Shown here one piece after another: positions 1 through 7,687 of a DNA stretch of 26,662 nt. The DNA is from CAZSMK01 sp964608095 (lineage in GTDB: Bacteria > Sumerlaeota > Sumerlaeia > MWCT01 > JAGHBZ01). Numbering within the stretch: position 1 is the first letter of the stretch; the number at the start of each line of letters is the position of its first letter. The position numbers and the translations under genes were made by a program. Under the pieces are notes generated by a model. That model did not search any database and had not been told where the DNA came from. It saw only the letters and a list, made by a program, of their open reading frames with translations. The stretch is taken from the NCBI GenBank assembly GCA_964608095.1, contig CAZSMK010000023.1, positions 1 to 26,662 on the forward strand, read 5' to 3'.

Positions 1-10
1 TGAATTCAAA

Positions 11-1045
11 TTAGCGGGTGTCGGTGGGGAGGGGTGTGTTGTGTGGCATGTAGTCGTCGGAACAATGAGCCCGGAGTGCTGAGAGCAGTTGCTGTTTGAT
101 GGTTTCATAATCACCCTTGACATATAATCCTGCGGCATTAGGGTGTCCGCCGCCGCCAAGCTCTGCGGCAATCTTGCTTACATCTACCTCTTCTTTTGAC
201 CGGAGTCCCGCTCTCAGTCCCCCTTCCGGCAGCTCGTGAAGAAGTACCGCGACCTCGACGCCTTTGATTCTTCGCAACTCACCCACCAGACCTTCCGGCT
301 CGTTCGTTTCGCCTCCATTTTTTTGGTAGACATCCTGTGTTATCTCTCCCCAGACAATCTGCCCATCCAGTTCAAAATGAAGATTCCCGATGACGTGTGC
401 GATGATATGGGTGGTTTCAATAGAGATATTGGAATAGAAGTCTTGAGCAATGTCGGCAGGGTTCGCCCCGAGCAGGCATAAATCTGCCGCGATCTGAAAC
501 GTCCGTGCGCTGGTGTTGGAAAATCTGAATCCGCCGGTATCCGCGAGCAGCGCAAGGTAAATGTTGTTGGCGATGTCAGGCGTAATCCGGGCATTAAGCG
601 CCTGTGCCAGATAAAAGATCTGTTCACCTACTGCGCTCGCATCCATATCTATGTAATTAAATTCTCCAAAATAATTGTTTGTCTGATGGTGATCGATATT
701 GACAATAACTCCTTCAAAATTCCATGTATCGTCCACACGATTCTGGCTACTGCAATCGACAAAAATCGTTACGTCGGGCTTACCGCATGTTTCCAATGAT
801 GGTTCAATCATGTGAATGCCGGGAAGAAAGAAGAAATGATCGGGAATAGGTTGCGGGATATAAACCCGGACCTCTTTATCAAGACCTTTGAGAATATGAG
901 CCAGGGCTAAAGCAGAACCCAGACAATCGCCATCAGGTCTGACATGTCCGCAAATAAGAAATCTATGATGCGTATGTATTACTTCGCAGATACTTCTCAA
1001 TATATCTTCATAGTGTTTATGAACTGTGCTCATATTGTTTTTCAT
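11..1045 (-). CDS. nrnA: NrnA-like DHH/DHHA1 phosphoesterase (nanoRNase / pAp phosphatase)
   Basis: Predicted Mn-dependent cytoplasmic phosphoesterase that degrades 2-5 nt RNA fragments and, in many family members, dephosphorylates 3'-phosphoadenosine 5'-phosphate. Numbered from the start chosen here (344 residues), the DHH domain shows H34, RPDGD at 36-40, the Asp of FVD at 96, DHH at 118-120 and LADT at 167-170. The C-terminal DHHA1 domain has the substrate-binding GGGGHPNAAG at 297-306. Length fits the family (about 310-350). The frame stays open to 1168, but the ATG at 1045 has AGGGA about 10 bases upstream, and the extra 41 residues do not look like the family, so 1045 is preferred. The next gene upstream on this strand is the lipid kinase, 227 bases away; I recognise nothing in that gap. 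Family assignment is firm; which substrate dominates cannot be read from sequence. Confidence 0.9.
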   Translation of the reverse strand: MKNNMSTVHKHYEDILRSICEVIHTHHRFLICGHVRPDGDCLGSALALAHILKGLDKEVRVYIPQPIPDHFFFLPGIHMIEPSLETCGKPDVTIFVDCSSQNRVDDTWNFEGVIVNIDHHQTNNYFGEFNYIDMDASAVGEQIFYLAQALNARITPDIANNIYLALLADTGGFRFSNTSARTFQIAADLCLLGANPADIAQDFYSNISIETTHIIAHVIGNLHFELDGQIVWGEITQDVYQKNGGETNEPEGLVGELRRIKGVEVAVLLHELPEGGLRAGLRSKEEVDVSKIAAELGGGGHPNAAGLYVKGDYETIKQQLLSALRAHCSDDYMPHNTPLPTDTR

Positions 1046-1272
1046 GGTATTTGCGTCCCTGGCGATTCGTTTTTTTCGGTGGTTCAATATAAGTCCACCA
1101 CATGTAAAAAAGATATAAGTATCCGCCTCTTTCAAAGCAGGGTCAATCTTTTTTTCCGAAAAAAGCACGCTGCTTTTGATTACAATGAATCGAATCGGTC
1201 GAGAAGGAAAAAGCGAATCAGGGTGGCTCCGGCAAAAAGAAGAAATCCTCGTTTTTTAAAAAAGATGAGGGC

Positions 1273-2181
1273 TCAACGGTTACGCCTCTTTCGTGGAGGG
1301 ACGAGGAGTTTTATGGCTTTAGGTAACACTTCAAAGGTATAGCTTCGATCATCATCGATCGAAAACGGTTCACCGTCGAGTTGAAGATACATTCGCTCAG
1401 GGCAGGAGACCTCAACTTTGTTGACAAACGTCCGAGTAACATCGGGAAGGAGTTTTTCAATCTCGCCACGCGTAATTGCCAATCCTGTGATATACTTTAC
1501 ATAATCGGAGAGGGTGTTGTTCCTGAAGATATAGAGTTCCATACGTTTTCTATAAGGCAATGCTCGAAACATCCGAAAGCCGGCGTAGATAGGCAGATTA
1601 CTCAAAATAAGGCTGAATGCCTTTGTTTCTTTCTGCTGCGGGGAATAGATAACCTCGAACCGGGCAAGATCTTGTAGCTGGGTGAGTTGCCAGATACCCA
1701 GAAGCCCGAAGGCAACGTTTCTGATGGCGAGTTTTAGTTTGGGATGCACCCGGTGGACGGTTGCAGCATCAAACCCGATACTTGCAAAACAGAGAAAATA
1801 ATGACCGTTGACCTTCCCGACGCTAACCGGGCGGGGTTTTGCATGAACAATAGCCTCGCATGCTTTTGCAGGGTTGCCGGGCATCCCGATAGTTTGGGCG
1901 AGTGCATTGACAGTTCCCAAAGGCAACACCCCGAGAACGAATTCCTTTCCCATAGCCAGGTTAAGAATGGAGTTAACGGTACCATCCCCACCGCCAATAA
2001 GGAGGGCATCGTATTCTTCGCGTGAGGCGCGCTCGATAAGTTCCCGGGAGTGCTCGATTGAGGTGCTTTGATGGAAGATCGACTCTTTGCCGCTCCTTTT
2101 AAAAACCTCATGCATTTCTTTGAGCCGAGCCTCGCTGGCGTGTTTCCGATCGCCGTAATTAATTATACCGAAATAACGCAC
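1273..2181 (-). CDS. Diacylglycerol/lipid kinase family protein (YegS/DgkB-like)
   Basis: Soluble ATP-dependent lipid kinase of the DAGK_cat/YegS superfamily, 302 residues, usual size. The nucleotide-binding GGGDGTVN lies at 63-70, followed by the glycine/Asn motif LPLGTVNALA (87-96), the SIGFDA segment (134-139) that links the two domains, and LDGEP (268-272) near the C-terminus, all in family order. The start is GTG at 2181 with GGGAG about 10 bases upstream. Bacterial members phosphorylate diacylglycerol or other lipids and recycle lipid intermediates at the inner membrane; the substrate here is unknown. It may be co-transcribed with nrnA downstream. It diverges from tmk across a region with a palindrome. 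Confidence 0.9.
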   Translation of the reverse strand: MRYFGIINYGDRKHASEARLKEMHEVFKRSGKESIFHQSTSIEHSRELIERASREEYDALLIGGGDGTVNSILNLAMGKEFVLGVLPLGTVNALAQTIGMPGNPAKACEAIVHAKPRPVSVGKVNGHYFLCFASIGFDAATVHRVHPKLKLAIRNVAFGLLGIWQLTQLQDLARFEVIYSPQQKETKAFSLILSNLPIYAGFRMFRALPYRKRMELYIFRNNTLSDYVKYITGLAITRGEIEKLLPDVTRTFVNKVEVSCPERMYLQLDGEPFSIDDDRSYTFEVLPKAIKLLVPPRKRRNR

Positions 2182-2211
2182 CCCGCCTTTCTCCCTTTAC
2201 ATATACTCAAG

Positions 2212-2223
2212 TGTAACGTTACA
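2212..2223. promoter_or_regulatory. Perfect 12-bp palindrome in divergent lipid kinase/tmk intergenic region
   Basis: TGTAACGTTACA is a perfect palindrome about 30 bases upstream of the lipid-kinase GTG, within an AT-rich 135-base divergent spacer. Position and symmetry suit an operator for a dimeric regulator, but no regulator is identified and chance cannot be excluded. No clear consensus promoter was seen on the tmk side; TTACAT (2226-2231) with TATATA (2248-2253) is a weak candidate. Confidence 0.35.
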
Positions 2224-2316
2224 ATTTACATCTCAAAATTCATTAATTATATATGGTCTGAAAGTGGGCTAAAAATGTCAACCAGTCATTCGCAACGAAA
2301 AAGGATTGAAGGAGGA

Positions 2317-2916
2317 ATGCTGATTGCAATAGAGGGGATCGACGGCTCAGGTAAAACCACTCAGGCTAAGATGCTCGTTGAATATCTCAGGCAAAAAGGA
2401 TACCACGCGGTCTTTCTTTTTGAACCTACTGACGGGCAATATGGTCTCCAACTGAGGCAACAGGCAAAGAGCGGCAGAGTAAGCCCGAGAGACGAATTTT
2501 TACTGTTCCTGAAGGACCGTCAGGAAGATAGCGAACGGAACATCCAGCCGGCGCTTGAAAATGGGTCTATTGTGGTTATAGACCGTTATTACTATTCATC
2601 CATGGCATATCAAGGAGCGCGCGGACTCGACCCCGAAATGATCCGAGAAGAGAACGAAAAAATAGTCCCTCGTCCAGATCTTGTCCTTTATTTAAACTTA
2701 CCCCTCGAAAAAAGCACTGAACGTATAATCAAGAAACGCAATTCCCTTCCCGACCATTTCGAGAGCGAAGAGTACCGGCAAAAAGTCATGGCAATATATA
2801 ACGACATGTGCAATCGGCTCGATGAGGTTCATTGTATCGATGCATCGGATTCACTCGAAGAAGTACACCAACGCATTGTGCAGCACGTTGACCAACACAT
2901 TGAACGGGGACGTTAA
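2317..2916 (+). CDS. tmk: Thymidylate (dTMP) kinase
   Basis: Phosphorylates dTMP to dTDP with ATP, an essential cytoplasmic step in dTTP synthesis. From the ATG at 2317 the protein is 199 residues, normal for the family. The P-loop is GIDGSGKTT (7-15), then the dTMP-binding FEPTDG (35-40), DRYYYSS (89-95; the DR-Y motif) and a basic lid segment (RIIKKRN, 136-142). A small residue in the P-loop with basic residues in the lid resembles the type II enzymes. EPTDG in place of the common REPGG occurs in several thymidylate kinases. GAAGGAGGA lies directly before this ATG, which is close. An in-frame ATG at 2275 would add 14 residues without family resemblance. The last six residues (HIERGR) are encoded by the first unit of the repeat element listed next, so the native C-terminus may have been altered. 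Confidence 0.93.
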   Translation: MLIAIEGIDGSGKTTQAKMLVEYLRQKGYHAVFLFEPTDGQYGLQLRQQAKSGRVSPRDEFLLFLKDRQEDSERNIQPALENGSIVVIDRYYYSSMAYQGARGLDPEMIREENEKIVPRPDLVLYLNLPLEKSTERIIKKRNSLPDHFESEEYRQKVMAIYNDMCNRLDEVHCIDASDSLEEVHQRIVQHVDQHIERGR

Positions 2917-3030
2917 AAAGAAAGAAATAGTGAACGAGGACGTGAACGGGTACGGAAAAGTCATCAGCCCTATCATTTGCCGCATTGACCGTTCACGTTC
3001 ACAGCGAAGCGGTACACGTTCTCGTACACG
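2901..3030. repeat. Short degenerate inverted/direct repeat element (GWACG-type units)
   Basis: TGAACGGGGACGT (2901-2913) is repeated as TGAACGAGGACGT (2931-2943), 12 of 13 identical. Further units in the opposite orientation follow: ACCGTTCACGTTCAC at 2988-3002 and GGTACACGTTCTCGTACAC at 3011-3029. The segment 2932-2949 matches the reverse complement of 3010-3027 at 14 of 18 positions, with several of the differences A/T swaps in the G-A/T-ACG unit. The arms enclose about 60 bases with no gene. The first unit overlaps the last codons and stop of tmk. I read this as a small non-coding mobile or REP-like element or its remnant. From memory, similar GAACG/GTACG arrays flank four-helix-bundle (S23-type) genes in environmental genomes, but no such gene is present here. 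Confidence 0.5.
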
Positions 3031-3261
3031 AAGATCAGGCGCAGCGTGATAACGACAACGGCGGGATATGAGACCGTGACTTCCCGATAGCATTGGAACT
3101 CTTGAAATATCTCGTGATTCAACATAGAAAAAAAATATGACAATGTTAATTTTTGGTTGCACGTAAATCGACGAATTGATATTTAATGAATGGAGCGCCG
3201 GATGATTAATTCAGTGGGTTCAAACACCCCCTGTTTATAGTACGGATGAACTGAATTAGGG
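2917..3261. other. 345-base intergenic region between tmk and the lipoprotein gene
   Basis: The first third is the repeat element. Beyond 3030 I see no convincing coding frame. The distal part is AT-rich and holds a weak promoter candidate for the downstream lipoprotein gene: TTGCAC (3157-3162) and TTTAAT (3182-3187), with a 19-base spacer that is longer than ideal. No terminator hairpin with a T-run was recognised after tmk. Confidence 0.4.
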
Positions 3262-4959
3262 ATGTCCATATTTTTCAAAAAAATAGTAACCTCGGTTCTT
3301 TTATGGCTCGTAGGTATCCACTTTTTTCTGCTCTGTGGGTGTGCGGGAATATCAGGTATGCGCCGAATTGAATACTCTCTCAAGGAGCGGAAAGACATAA
3401 CGTTCACCATAAACGGCAGAGGACCCCACCAATTCAAATCGCTCGAGATCAGCAATAGTTCTCACAATAAAATCGATGATTTCTGGATTGTAATTAATGA
3501 AAAAGATTGGAGTGATTGCGAGGGATTAAAAACCGCTGTTCTTGGAATGCATCCAAATCCTCAAACAGTCCATCAAAAGATAATGACGTTGTGGTCATTC
3601 ATGAGAAGATATGCCTTTCATGACGGTCCTCCGATAGCGAACTGGAAATTGCATGACGGATGTTTCTTCTTCAATATTTTCGGACATGGGCTTTGCGACG
3701 ATTTTGCACACGTAATGGAAGGGATGATAGTTGATTATATGAAAGTGCTCGAACAGGATGAAGCGCGGTGCTGGGCGCTATCCGGCCACGTAGTGCCCGA
3801 ATTTTACTATGATGGACGATGGCACAATTGTGATGCGGACACCTCGTACTACACGTACAAAGACGAGGAAGCGCTCGGGGTGGAGGATTTAGCAGACAGA
3901 TTTAATCAGGTGATTCAGGAGGTTCATAATATCATGCCGGGGACTGGTGTCGCCCAAGTCTACGCCACAACACACAATAACTCCGTCATTCAAAAATGGC
4001 GCTATGCTCCCCACGCATTGCGATGGACTCTCTATCCTGGTCAACGCCTTCTATATCAAACCGAGAATTATGGAAAATATTATAATACAGCGAACAGGAT
4101 CAAACCGCCTCGCGAATTATCGAATGGGCTTCTCACCGCTTTTCCCTTGAAATATTTTCCCGAAAGTTGTTATGAAACTACCAACCTGCACATGATTGAT
4201 AACCGTATAAAAGTTATCGACCCGACGAAGCCGGGCAGCATGACTGTTCATATCAAAACTCCTTATGTGCTTGTGGGGTGCACTCTACATGCCAGAACAC
4301 GTCATGCGGAGAGAGAGACAAGCCCCTTATTATTCTTCTCGAGAGACGGCTCGAAATGGAGCGTAATTAGCACAGAGAGAGAAGGAAATATCGTTACCGC
4401 AGATATCGGAAATCAATATGATTTTGAGACTGAATACAATTTTTATAACGAAATATATATGACGTTAATGATTGAGGCGCCTTGTGAGATAAGAGACCTC
4501 GAGATACAAACGCTCTTCCAGGTTTCTCCGCGTTCGCTCCCTGAATTACGAAAAGGTGAGAACAGCATGCGAATTAAATCTTCTTCACCTGCTCCCCTAA
4601 AAGTAAGGCTTGGATATATCGAACGAAATTATGATCTACGTCCTCCGTCATCCCCCCTTTATGATTCCGCCTCGAATACAATTACATGGAGCGCGCCACG
4701 GCGAGGTGAGAAGCCGGCTCGATATCATATAGTGATTTCGTCCGATGAAAGTTGTCTCTGGCCAGTGCAACCCCGTAAGACTGAAGGGTTCGTCGCGTCA
4801 GACACCTTTTCGTTCAGCCTTTCAGGCCTTGAAACGTTCTTGAAAAGAGGCGCGCGATATTTTGTCAAAGTCAGCAGCGTATATCGTATCGATGGACACA
4901 ACCATAACGTTCCCGCAGAGATTGAATCCTTTATTTATAAGCCTCCGAAAAAAAATTGA
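3262..4959 (+). CDS. Lipoprotein with transglutaminase-like domain
   Basis: Predicted exported lipoprotein of 565 residues. The N-terminus (KK, hydrophobic stretch 9-24, then LCGC with the lipidated Cys at 27) is a clear lipoprotein signal. Residues about 100-210 match the transglutaminase-like (papain-fold) pattern: Cys145 in HGLCDDF, His176 in SGHVVPEFYYDGRW and Asp191 in CDADTS, preceded by a WSFMRRYAFHD helix like those of the fold. Such domains cleave or cross-link peptides or modify cell-wall material; the substrate here is unknown. The C-terminal ~110 residues are beta-rich, with an ITWSAP strand typical of a fibronectin-III-like domain. The ATG at 3262 has only a very close GGG upstream. 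It stands alone, with a probable separate promoter for ilvB after it. Catalytic residues are seen; activity and function are inferred. Confidence 0.8.
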   Translation: MSIFFKKIVTSVLLWLVGIHFFLLCGCAGISGMRRIEYSLKERKDITFTINGRGPHQFKSLEISNSSHNKIDDFWIVINEKDWSDCEGLKTAVLGMHPNPQTVHQKIMTLWSFMRRYAFHDGPPIANWKLHDGCFFFNIFGHGLCDDFAHVMEGMIVDYMKVLEQDEARCWALSGHVVPEFYYDGRWHNCDADTSYYTYKDEEALGVEDLADRFNQVIQEVHNIMPGTGVAQVYATTHNNSVIQKWRYAPHALRWTLYPGQRLLYQTENYGKYYNTANRIKPPRELSNGLLTAFPLKYFPESCYETTNLHMIDNRIKVIDPTKPGSMTVHIKTPYVLVGCTLHARTRHAERETSPLLFFSRDGSKWSVISTEREGNIVTADIGNQYDFETEYNFYNEIYMTLMIEAPCEIRDLEIQTLFQVSPRSLPELRKGENSMRIKSSSPAPLKVRLGYIERNYDLRPPSSPLYDSASNTITWSAPRRGEKPARYHIVISSDESCLWPVQPRKTEGFVASDTFSFSLSGLETFLKRGARYFVKVSSVYRIDGHNHNVPAEIESFIYKPPKKN

Positions 4960-5009
4960 ACCAATAAATAGAGACGGAAACACCCGACATGTTACGGGGA
5001 ATATTTCTC

Positions 5010-5037
5010 TTGAAAGGAGCGTTCTTGAATATATATT
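5010..5037 (+). promoter_or_regulatory. Candidate sigma-70-type promoter for ilvBN
   Basis: TTGAAA (5010-5015) and TATATT (5032-5037), each 5 of 6 to consensus, with a 16-base spacer. Transcription would start near 5044. A GAGGAG Shine-Dalgarno at 5060-5065 then lies in the leader and favours the ilvB ATG at 5081 over that at 5054. No leader peptide, attenuator or T-box was seen in the ~95 bases before ilvB. Confidence 0.5.
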
Positions 5038-5080
5038 ATCTTTTTTTATATGAATGAAAGAGGAGAAGAATACGAAAATC

Positions 5081-6814
5081 ATGAACATGACAGGTGCACA
5101 AATACTGATAGACTCATTACAGAAGGAAGGGGTAGAGGTATTATTCGGCATTCCGGGCGGAGCCGCTATCGATATATTCGATGTTCTTAATCGATCCCCG
5201 TTGAAATTTATCCTTATGCGCCATGAACAAGCGGCGGCACATGCGGCTGACGGCTATGCCCGCGCTACCGGCAAAGTCGGAGTATGCATTGCCACCTCCG
5301 GTCCGGGTGCGACTAATCTGGTAACCGGTATCGCTAACGCATATATGGATTCCATTCCTATCGTGGCTCTCACAGGACAGGTTCCAACATCGATGATCGG
5401 AAACGATGCGTTTCAAGAAGCCCCCGTAATCAATATTACCCAGCAGATAACCAAACACAATTATCTTGTGAAAGATGTAAAGGAACTTCCGGGTATAATA
5501 AAAGAGGCTTTTTATATAGCGCGAACAGGACGACCGGGTCCGGTTCTCGTCGATCTACCCAAGGATGTGCAGCAAGCCACCTTTATGGATTATGAATACC
5601 CCAAGAAGATGTCCATGCGAAGTTATAAACCGGTCTACGAAGGACACCCTTTGATGATCAAGAAAGCGATACGAGCGATAGAACGAGCGGAGAAACCCGT
5701 AATCTATGCGGGCGGAGGCACGATTTTATGCGATGCAAGCGATGAAATTACCGAACTTGCCCATAAAGCCGATATTCCGGTAACCACCACCCTTCTTGGT
5801 TTGGGAGTCTTTCCTGAAACCGATCCCTTGAGTCTTGAAATGCTGGGCATGCATGGCACGCAATATGCCAATTTCGCTGTCAATGAAACGGACTTGCTCA
5901 TTGCAGTGGGTGCGCGTTTTGACGATCGTGTGACCGGGAAGATCAGCGAATTCGCCCCCAACGCCAAAGATATTATTCACATAGACATCGATCCTTCGGC
6001 GATAAGCAAAAACGTGCAGGTGAGCATTCCCGTAGTCGGCGATGCGAAAAAAATACTCCGAAAAATCATCGAAGAGATCAAACCGCATAAACACACGGCA
6101 TGGGTTAAAAGATGCCAGGAGTGGAAGGAAAAATACCCGCTTACTTATAAAAGCAACGACACCGTCCTTCACCCACAGGAAATAATTCAAAAAGTTTATG
6201 AATTAACCAAGGGCAAGGCAATTATCACAACGGAAGTGGGTCAACATCAGATGTGGGCAGCGCTCTATTACAAATATACGCGACCACGGACATTCATATC
6301 TTCCGGTGGTCTTGGAACCATGGGCTACGGATTTCCCGCCGCGATCGGCGTTCAAACCGCTTTTCCCGATCAACTCGTTATCGACATTGCCGGGGACGGT
6401 TCGATTCAGATGAACATCCAGGAACTGGCAACCGTAGCTATCTCCAACATACCGGTAAAAATCATCATCCTGAATAATCATTACCTTGGCATGGTCAGAC
6501 AATGGCAGGAGTTTTTCTATGACAAGAATTACTCATACACCTGTCTACGCCGTGAGGAGGTATCTTCTAAGACCGGTCAGGGCAGTGAAGATAAAGGACC
6601 TCTTTTCGTACCGGACTTTGTAAAGCTTGCGGAGGCGTATGACATAGTGGGACTTCGGGTCGAGAAATCCGAAGACCTTGAACCTGCGCTCAAGAAAGCC
6701 TTTGAAACACCAAAAGCCGCCATTGTCGATTGCTTGATTGGTGAAGAGGAGAATGTATTCCCCATGATACCTGCAGGAGCAAGTGTAAAACAAATGATTG
6801 GAGGTATGGCTTAG
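5081..6814 (+). CDS. ilvB: Acetolactate synthase, large (catalytic) subunit
   Basis: ThDP-dependent enzyme joining two pyruvates (or pyruvate and 2-oxobutyrate), the first common step of valine, leucine and isoleucine synthesis. From the ATG at 5081 it has 577 residues. The N-terminal ThDP domain begins MNMTGAQIL, the usual family start, with catalytic Glu49 in RHEQAA and the SGPGATN loop at 73-79. A central FAD/regulatory domain follows. The C-terminal domain has GDGS at 438-441 and the paired Asn at 465-466 of the ThDP/Mg motif. An extra ~16-residue insertion (TCLRREEVSSKTGQ region, about 487-505) precedes the conserved PDFVKLAEAYD. An in-frame ATG at 5054 has no ribosome-binding site and lies almost at the predicted transcription start. 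The stop codon abuts the ilvN ATG. No ilvC or ilvD is in the window. Confidence 0.95.
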   Translation: MNMTGAQILIDSLQKEGVEVLFGIPGGAAIDIFDVLNRSPLKFILMRHEQAAAHAADGYARATGKVGVCIATSGPGATNLVTGIANAYMDSIPIVALTGQVPTSMIGNDAFQEAPVINITQQITKHNYLVKDVKELPGIIKEAFYIARTGRPGPVLVDLPKDVQQATFMDYEYPKKMSMRSYKPVYEGHPLMIKKAIRAIERAEKPVIYAGGGTILCDASDEITELAHKADIPVTTTLLGLGVFPETDPLSLEMLGMHGTQYANFAVNETDLLIAVGARFDDRVTGKISEFAPNAKDIIHIDIDPSAISKNVQVSIPVVGDAKKILRKIIEEIKPHKHTAWVKRCQEWKEKYPLTYKSNDTVLHPQEIIQKVYELTKGKAIITTEVGQHQMWAALYYKYTRPRTFISSGGLGTMGYGFPAAIGVQTAFPDQLVIDIAGDGSIQMNIQELATVAISNIPVKIIILNNHYLGMVRQWQEFFYDKNYSYTCLRREEVSSKTGQGSEDKGPLFVPDFVKLAEAYDIVGLRVEKSEDLEPALKKAFETPKAAIVDCLIGEEENVFPMIPAGASVKQMIGGMA

Positions 6815-7291
6815 ATGCAACATATCATTTCTGCTCTGGTAGAGAATAAGTTCGGTGTTCTTGCCCACATTGCGGGACTCATTTCCAGCCGTGGATTCAA
6901 TATTGACAGCCTCGCCGTGGGTAAGACGCAAGATCCTACCATCTCACGAATGACTATTGTGGTTACCGGTGACGACCGCGTCATCGAGCAAGTCAATAAA
7001 CAGTTGAATAAGCTCATTGATGTTATCAAGGTTCAGGATATAACGAACGAGCGTCACGTCGAGCGTGAACTTGTGATGGCAAAGATAAATTGTACGCAAA
7101 AGAATCGCGCAGAAATAATACAAATTATCAATATTTTCAGCGCCCACGTGCTGGATTTCAAAAAAAAGAACTTGATTGTGGAGATTGCAGGTTCGCAGGA
7201 TAAAATAAATGCGTTCCTTGACATGATGAAGGTGTTTGGAGTTCGCGAAATCTCGCGAACCGGCAGGATCGCACTCAGCATGGGCGATTGA
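6815..7291 (+). CDS. ilvN: Acetolactate synthase, small (regulatory) subunit
   Basis: Regulatory partner of IlvB. It binds branched-chain amino acids for feedback inhibition and raises catalytic activity. The 158 residues match the standard bacterial length. The N-terminal ACT domain (1-75) carries GVLAHIAGLISSRGFNIDSL (14-33), the conserved valine-binding region, and IVVTGDD (48-54). The C-terminal domain (about 82-158) includes EIAGSQDKI (123-131) and the GVREISRTG segment. It starts directly after the ilvB stop with GGAGG 10 bases upstream inside ilvB, so the two are translationally linked. A perfect 8-bp hairpin lies in the coding sequence near the 3' end (7241-7260). Confidence 0.95.
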   Translation: MQHIISALVENKFGVLAHIAGLISSRGFNIDSLAVGKTQDPTISRMTIVVTGDDRVIEQVNKQLNKLIDVIKVQDITNERHVERELVMAKINCTQKNRAEIIQIINIFSAHVLDFKKKNLIVEIAGSQDKINAFLDMMKVFGVREISRTGRIALSMGD

Positions 7292-7326
7292 CTGGTGTTC
7301 TAAAAACATACCTCTTATCTTTTATA

Positions 7327-7355
7327 TTGACACCTCGTAGGCAGTGGGGTTTACT
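7327..7355 (+). promoter_or_regulatory. Candidate sigma-70-type promoter for the ftsB-like gene
   Basis: A perfect TTGACA (7327-7332) is followed after 17 bases by TTTACT (7350-7355, 4 of 6). It lies between ilvN and the ftsB-like gene, about 27 bases before the ATG, so this gene can be expressed independently of ilvBN. Confidence 0.4.
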
Positions 7356-7381
7356 TGAACAAAAGTTTTTTGTGATAAGCC

Positions 7382-7687
7382 ATGAAAAAAACGAAAGATA
7401 CATTTGCTTTGAGGATTTTAAACAAAGTGCCTTTCAAGACGCTTTTTGTAGCGGCTTTAATTGTGGCTGCATGGTTGTTTGTAAACCGTGACAAATTGAT
7501 GGGATTCTGGGAAGCGTATCAAGTTAAAAATGCACAACAATCATTAGTGGCGAAACTCGAGTTCGAGCGTAACCAGATGGAGAAGCAACGCAAACTCCTC
7601 GAGCACACATCACTGGAGACAGAACGCCTGGTTCGTGAACAGTACAAGATGAAAAAACCCGGCGAAAAAATTATCATTCTCAAGTAA
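7382..7687 (+). CDS. ftsB: FtsB/DivIC-family septum formation initiator
   Basis: Small bitopic inner-membrane protein that with FtsL and FtsQ forms the division subcomplex activating septal peptidoglycan synthesis. The 101 residues show a short basic cytoplasmic N-terminus, one transmembrane helix (about 20-34), a periplasmic coiled coil (about 45-85: AKLEFERNQMEKQRKLLE) and the family C-terminal signature ERLVREQYKMKKPGEKIIIL (81-100). No strong Shine-Dalgarno is visible before the ATG. No other division gene is next to it. The family call rests on architecture and the C-terminal motif; whether it is FtsB or DivIC in function cannot be decided here. Confidence 0.85.
   Translation: MKKTKDTFALRILNKVPFKTLFVAALIVAAWLFVNRDKLMGFWEAYQVKNAQQSLVAKLEFERNQMEKQRKLLEHTSLETERLVREQYKMKKPGEKIIILK

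Noticed and set aside
1046..1168. 41-residue N-terminal extension of the NrnA-like protein from a start at 1168
   Set aside because: It does not resemble the family, and the ATG at 1045 has a ribosome-binding site and gives a normal length.
1247..1270. CCTC/GAGG stem around T6A6 just after the lipid kinase stop, as a terminator
   Set aside because: The GC part is only 4 bp and most of the stem would be A-U; the T-rich tract after it on that strand is broken.
1190..1330. Plus-strand Lys-rich frame ending PLSWRDEEFYGFR, resembling a protein tail
   Set aside because: It has no start codon in frame after a stop, lies partly antisense to the well-supported 3' end of the lipid kinase gene and is low complexity.
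1344..1363. TTCGATC/GATCGAA inverted repeat
   Set aside because: It is within lipid kinase codons for Ser-Ile-Asp-Asp-Asp-Arg-Ser and is explained by codon repetition.
2068..2316. Long N-terminal extension of thymidylate kinase
   Set aside because: The extra residues overlap the divergent lipid kinase gene and the spacer and do not match the family; the P-loop normally begins within the first 10 residues.
5054..5080. IlvB start at 5054
   Set aside because: No ribosome-binding site, almost at the predicted transcription start, and the family start motif M-x-M-T-G-A begins at 5081.
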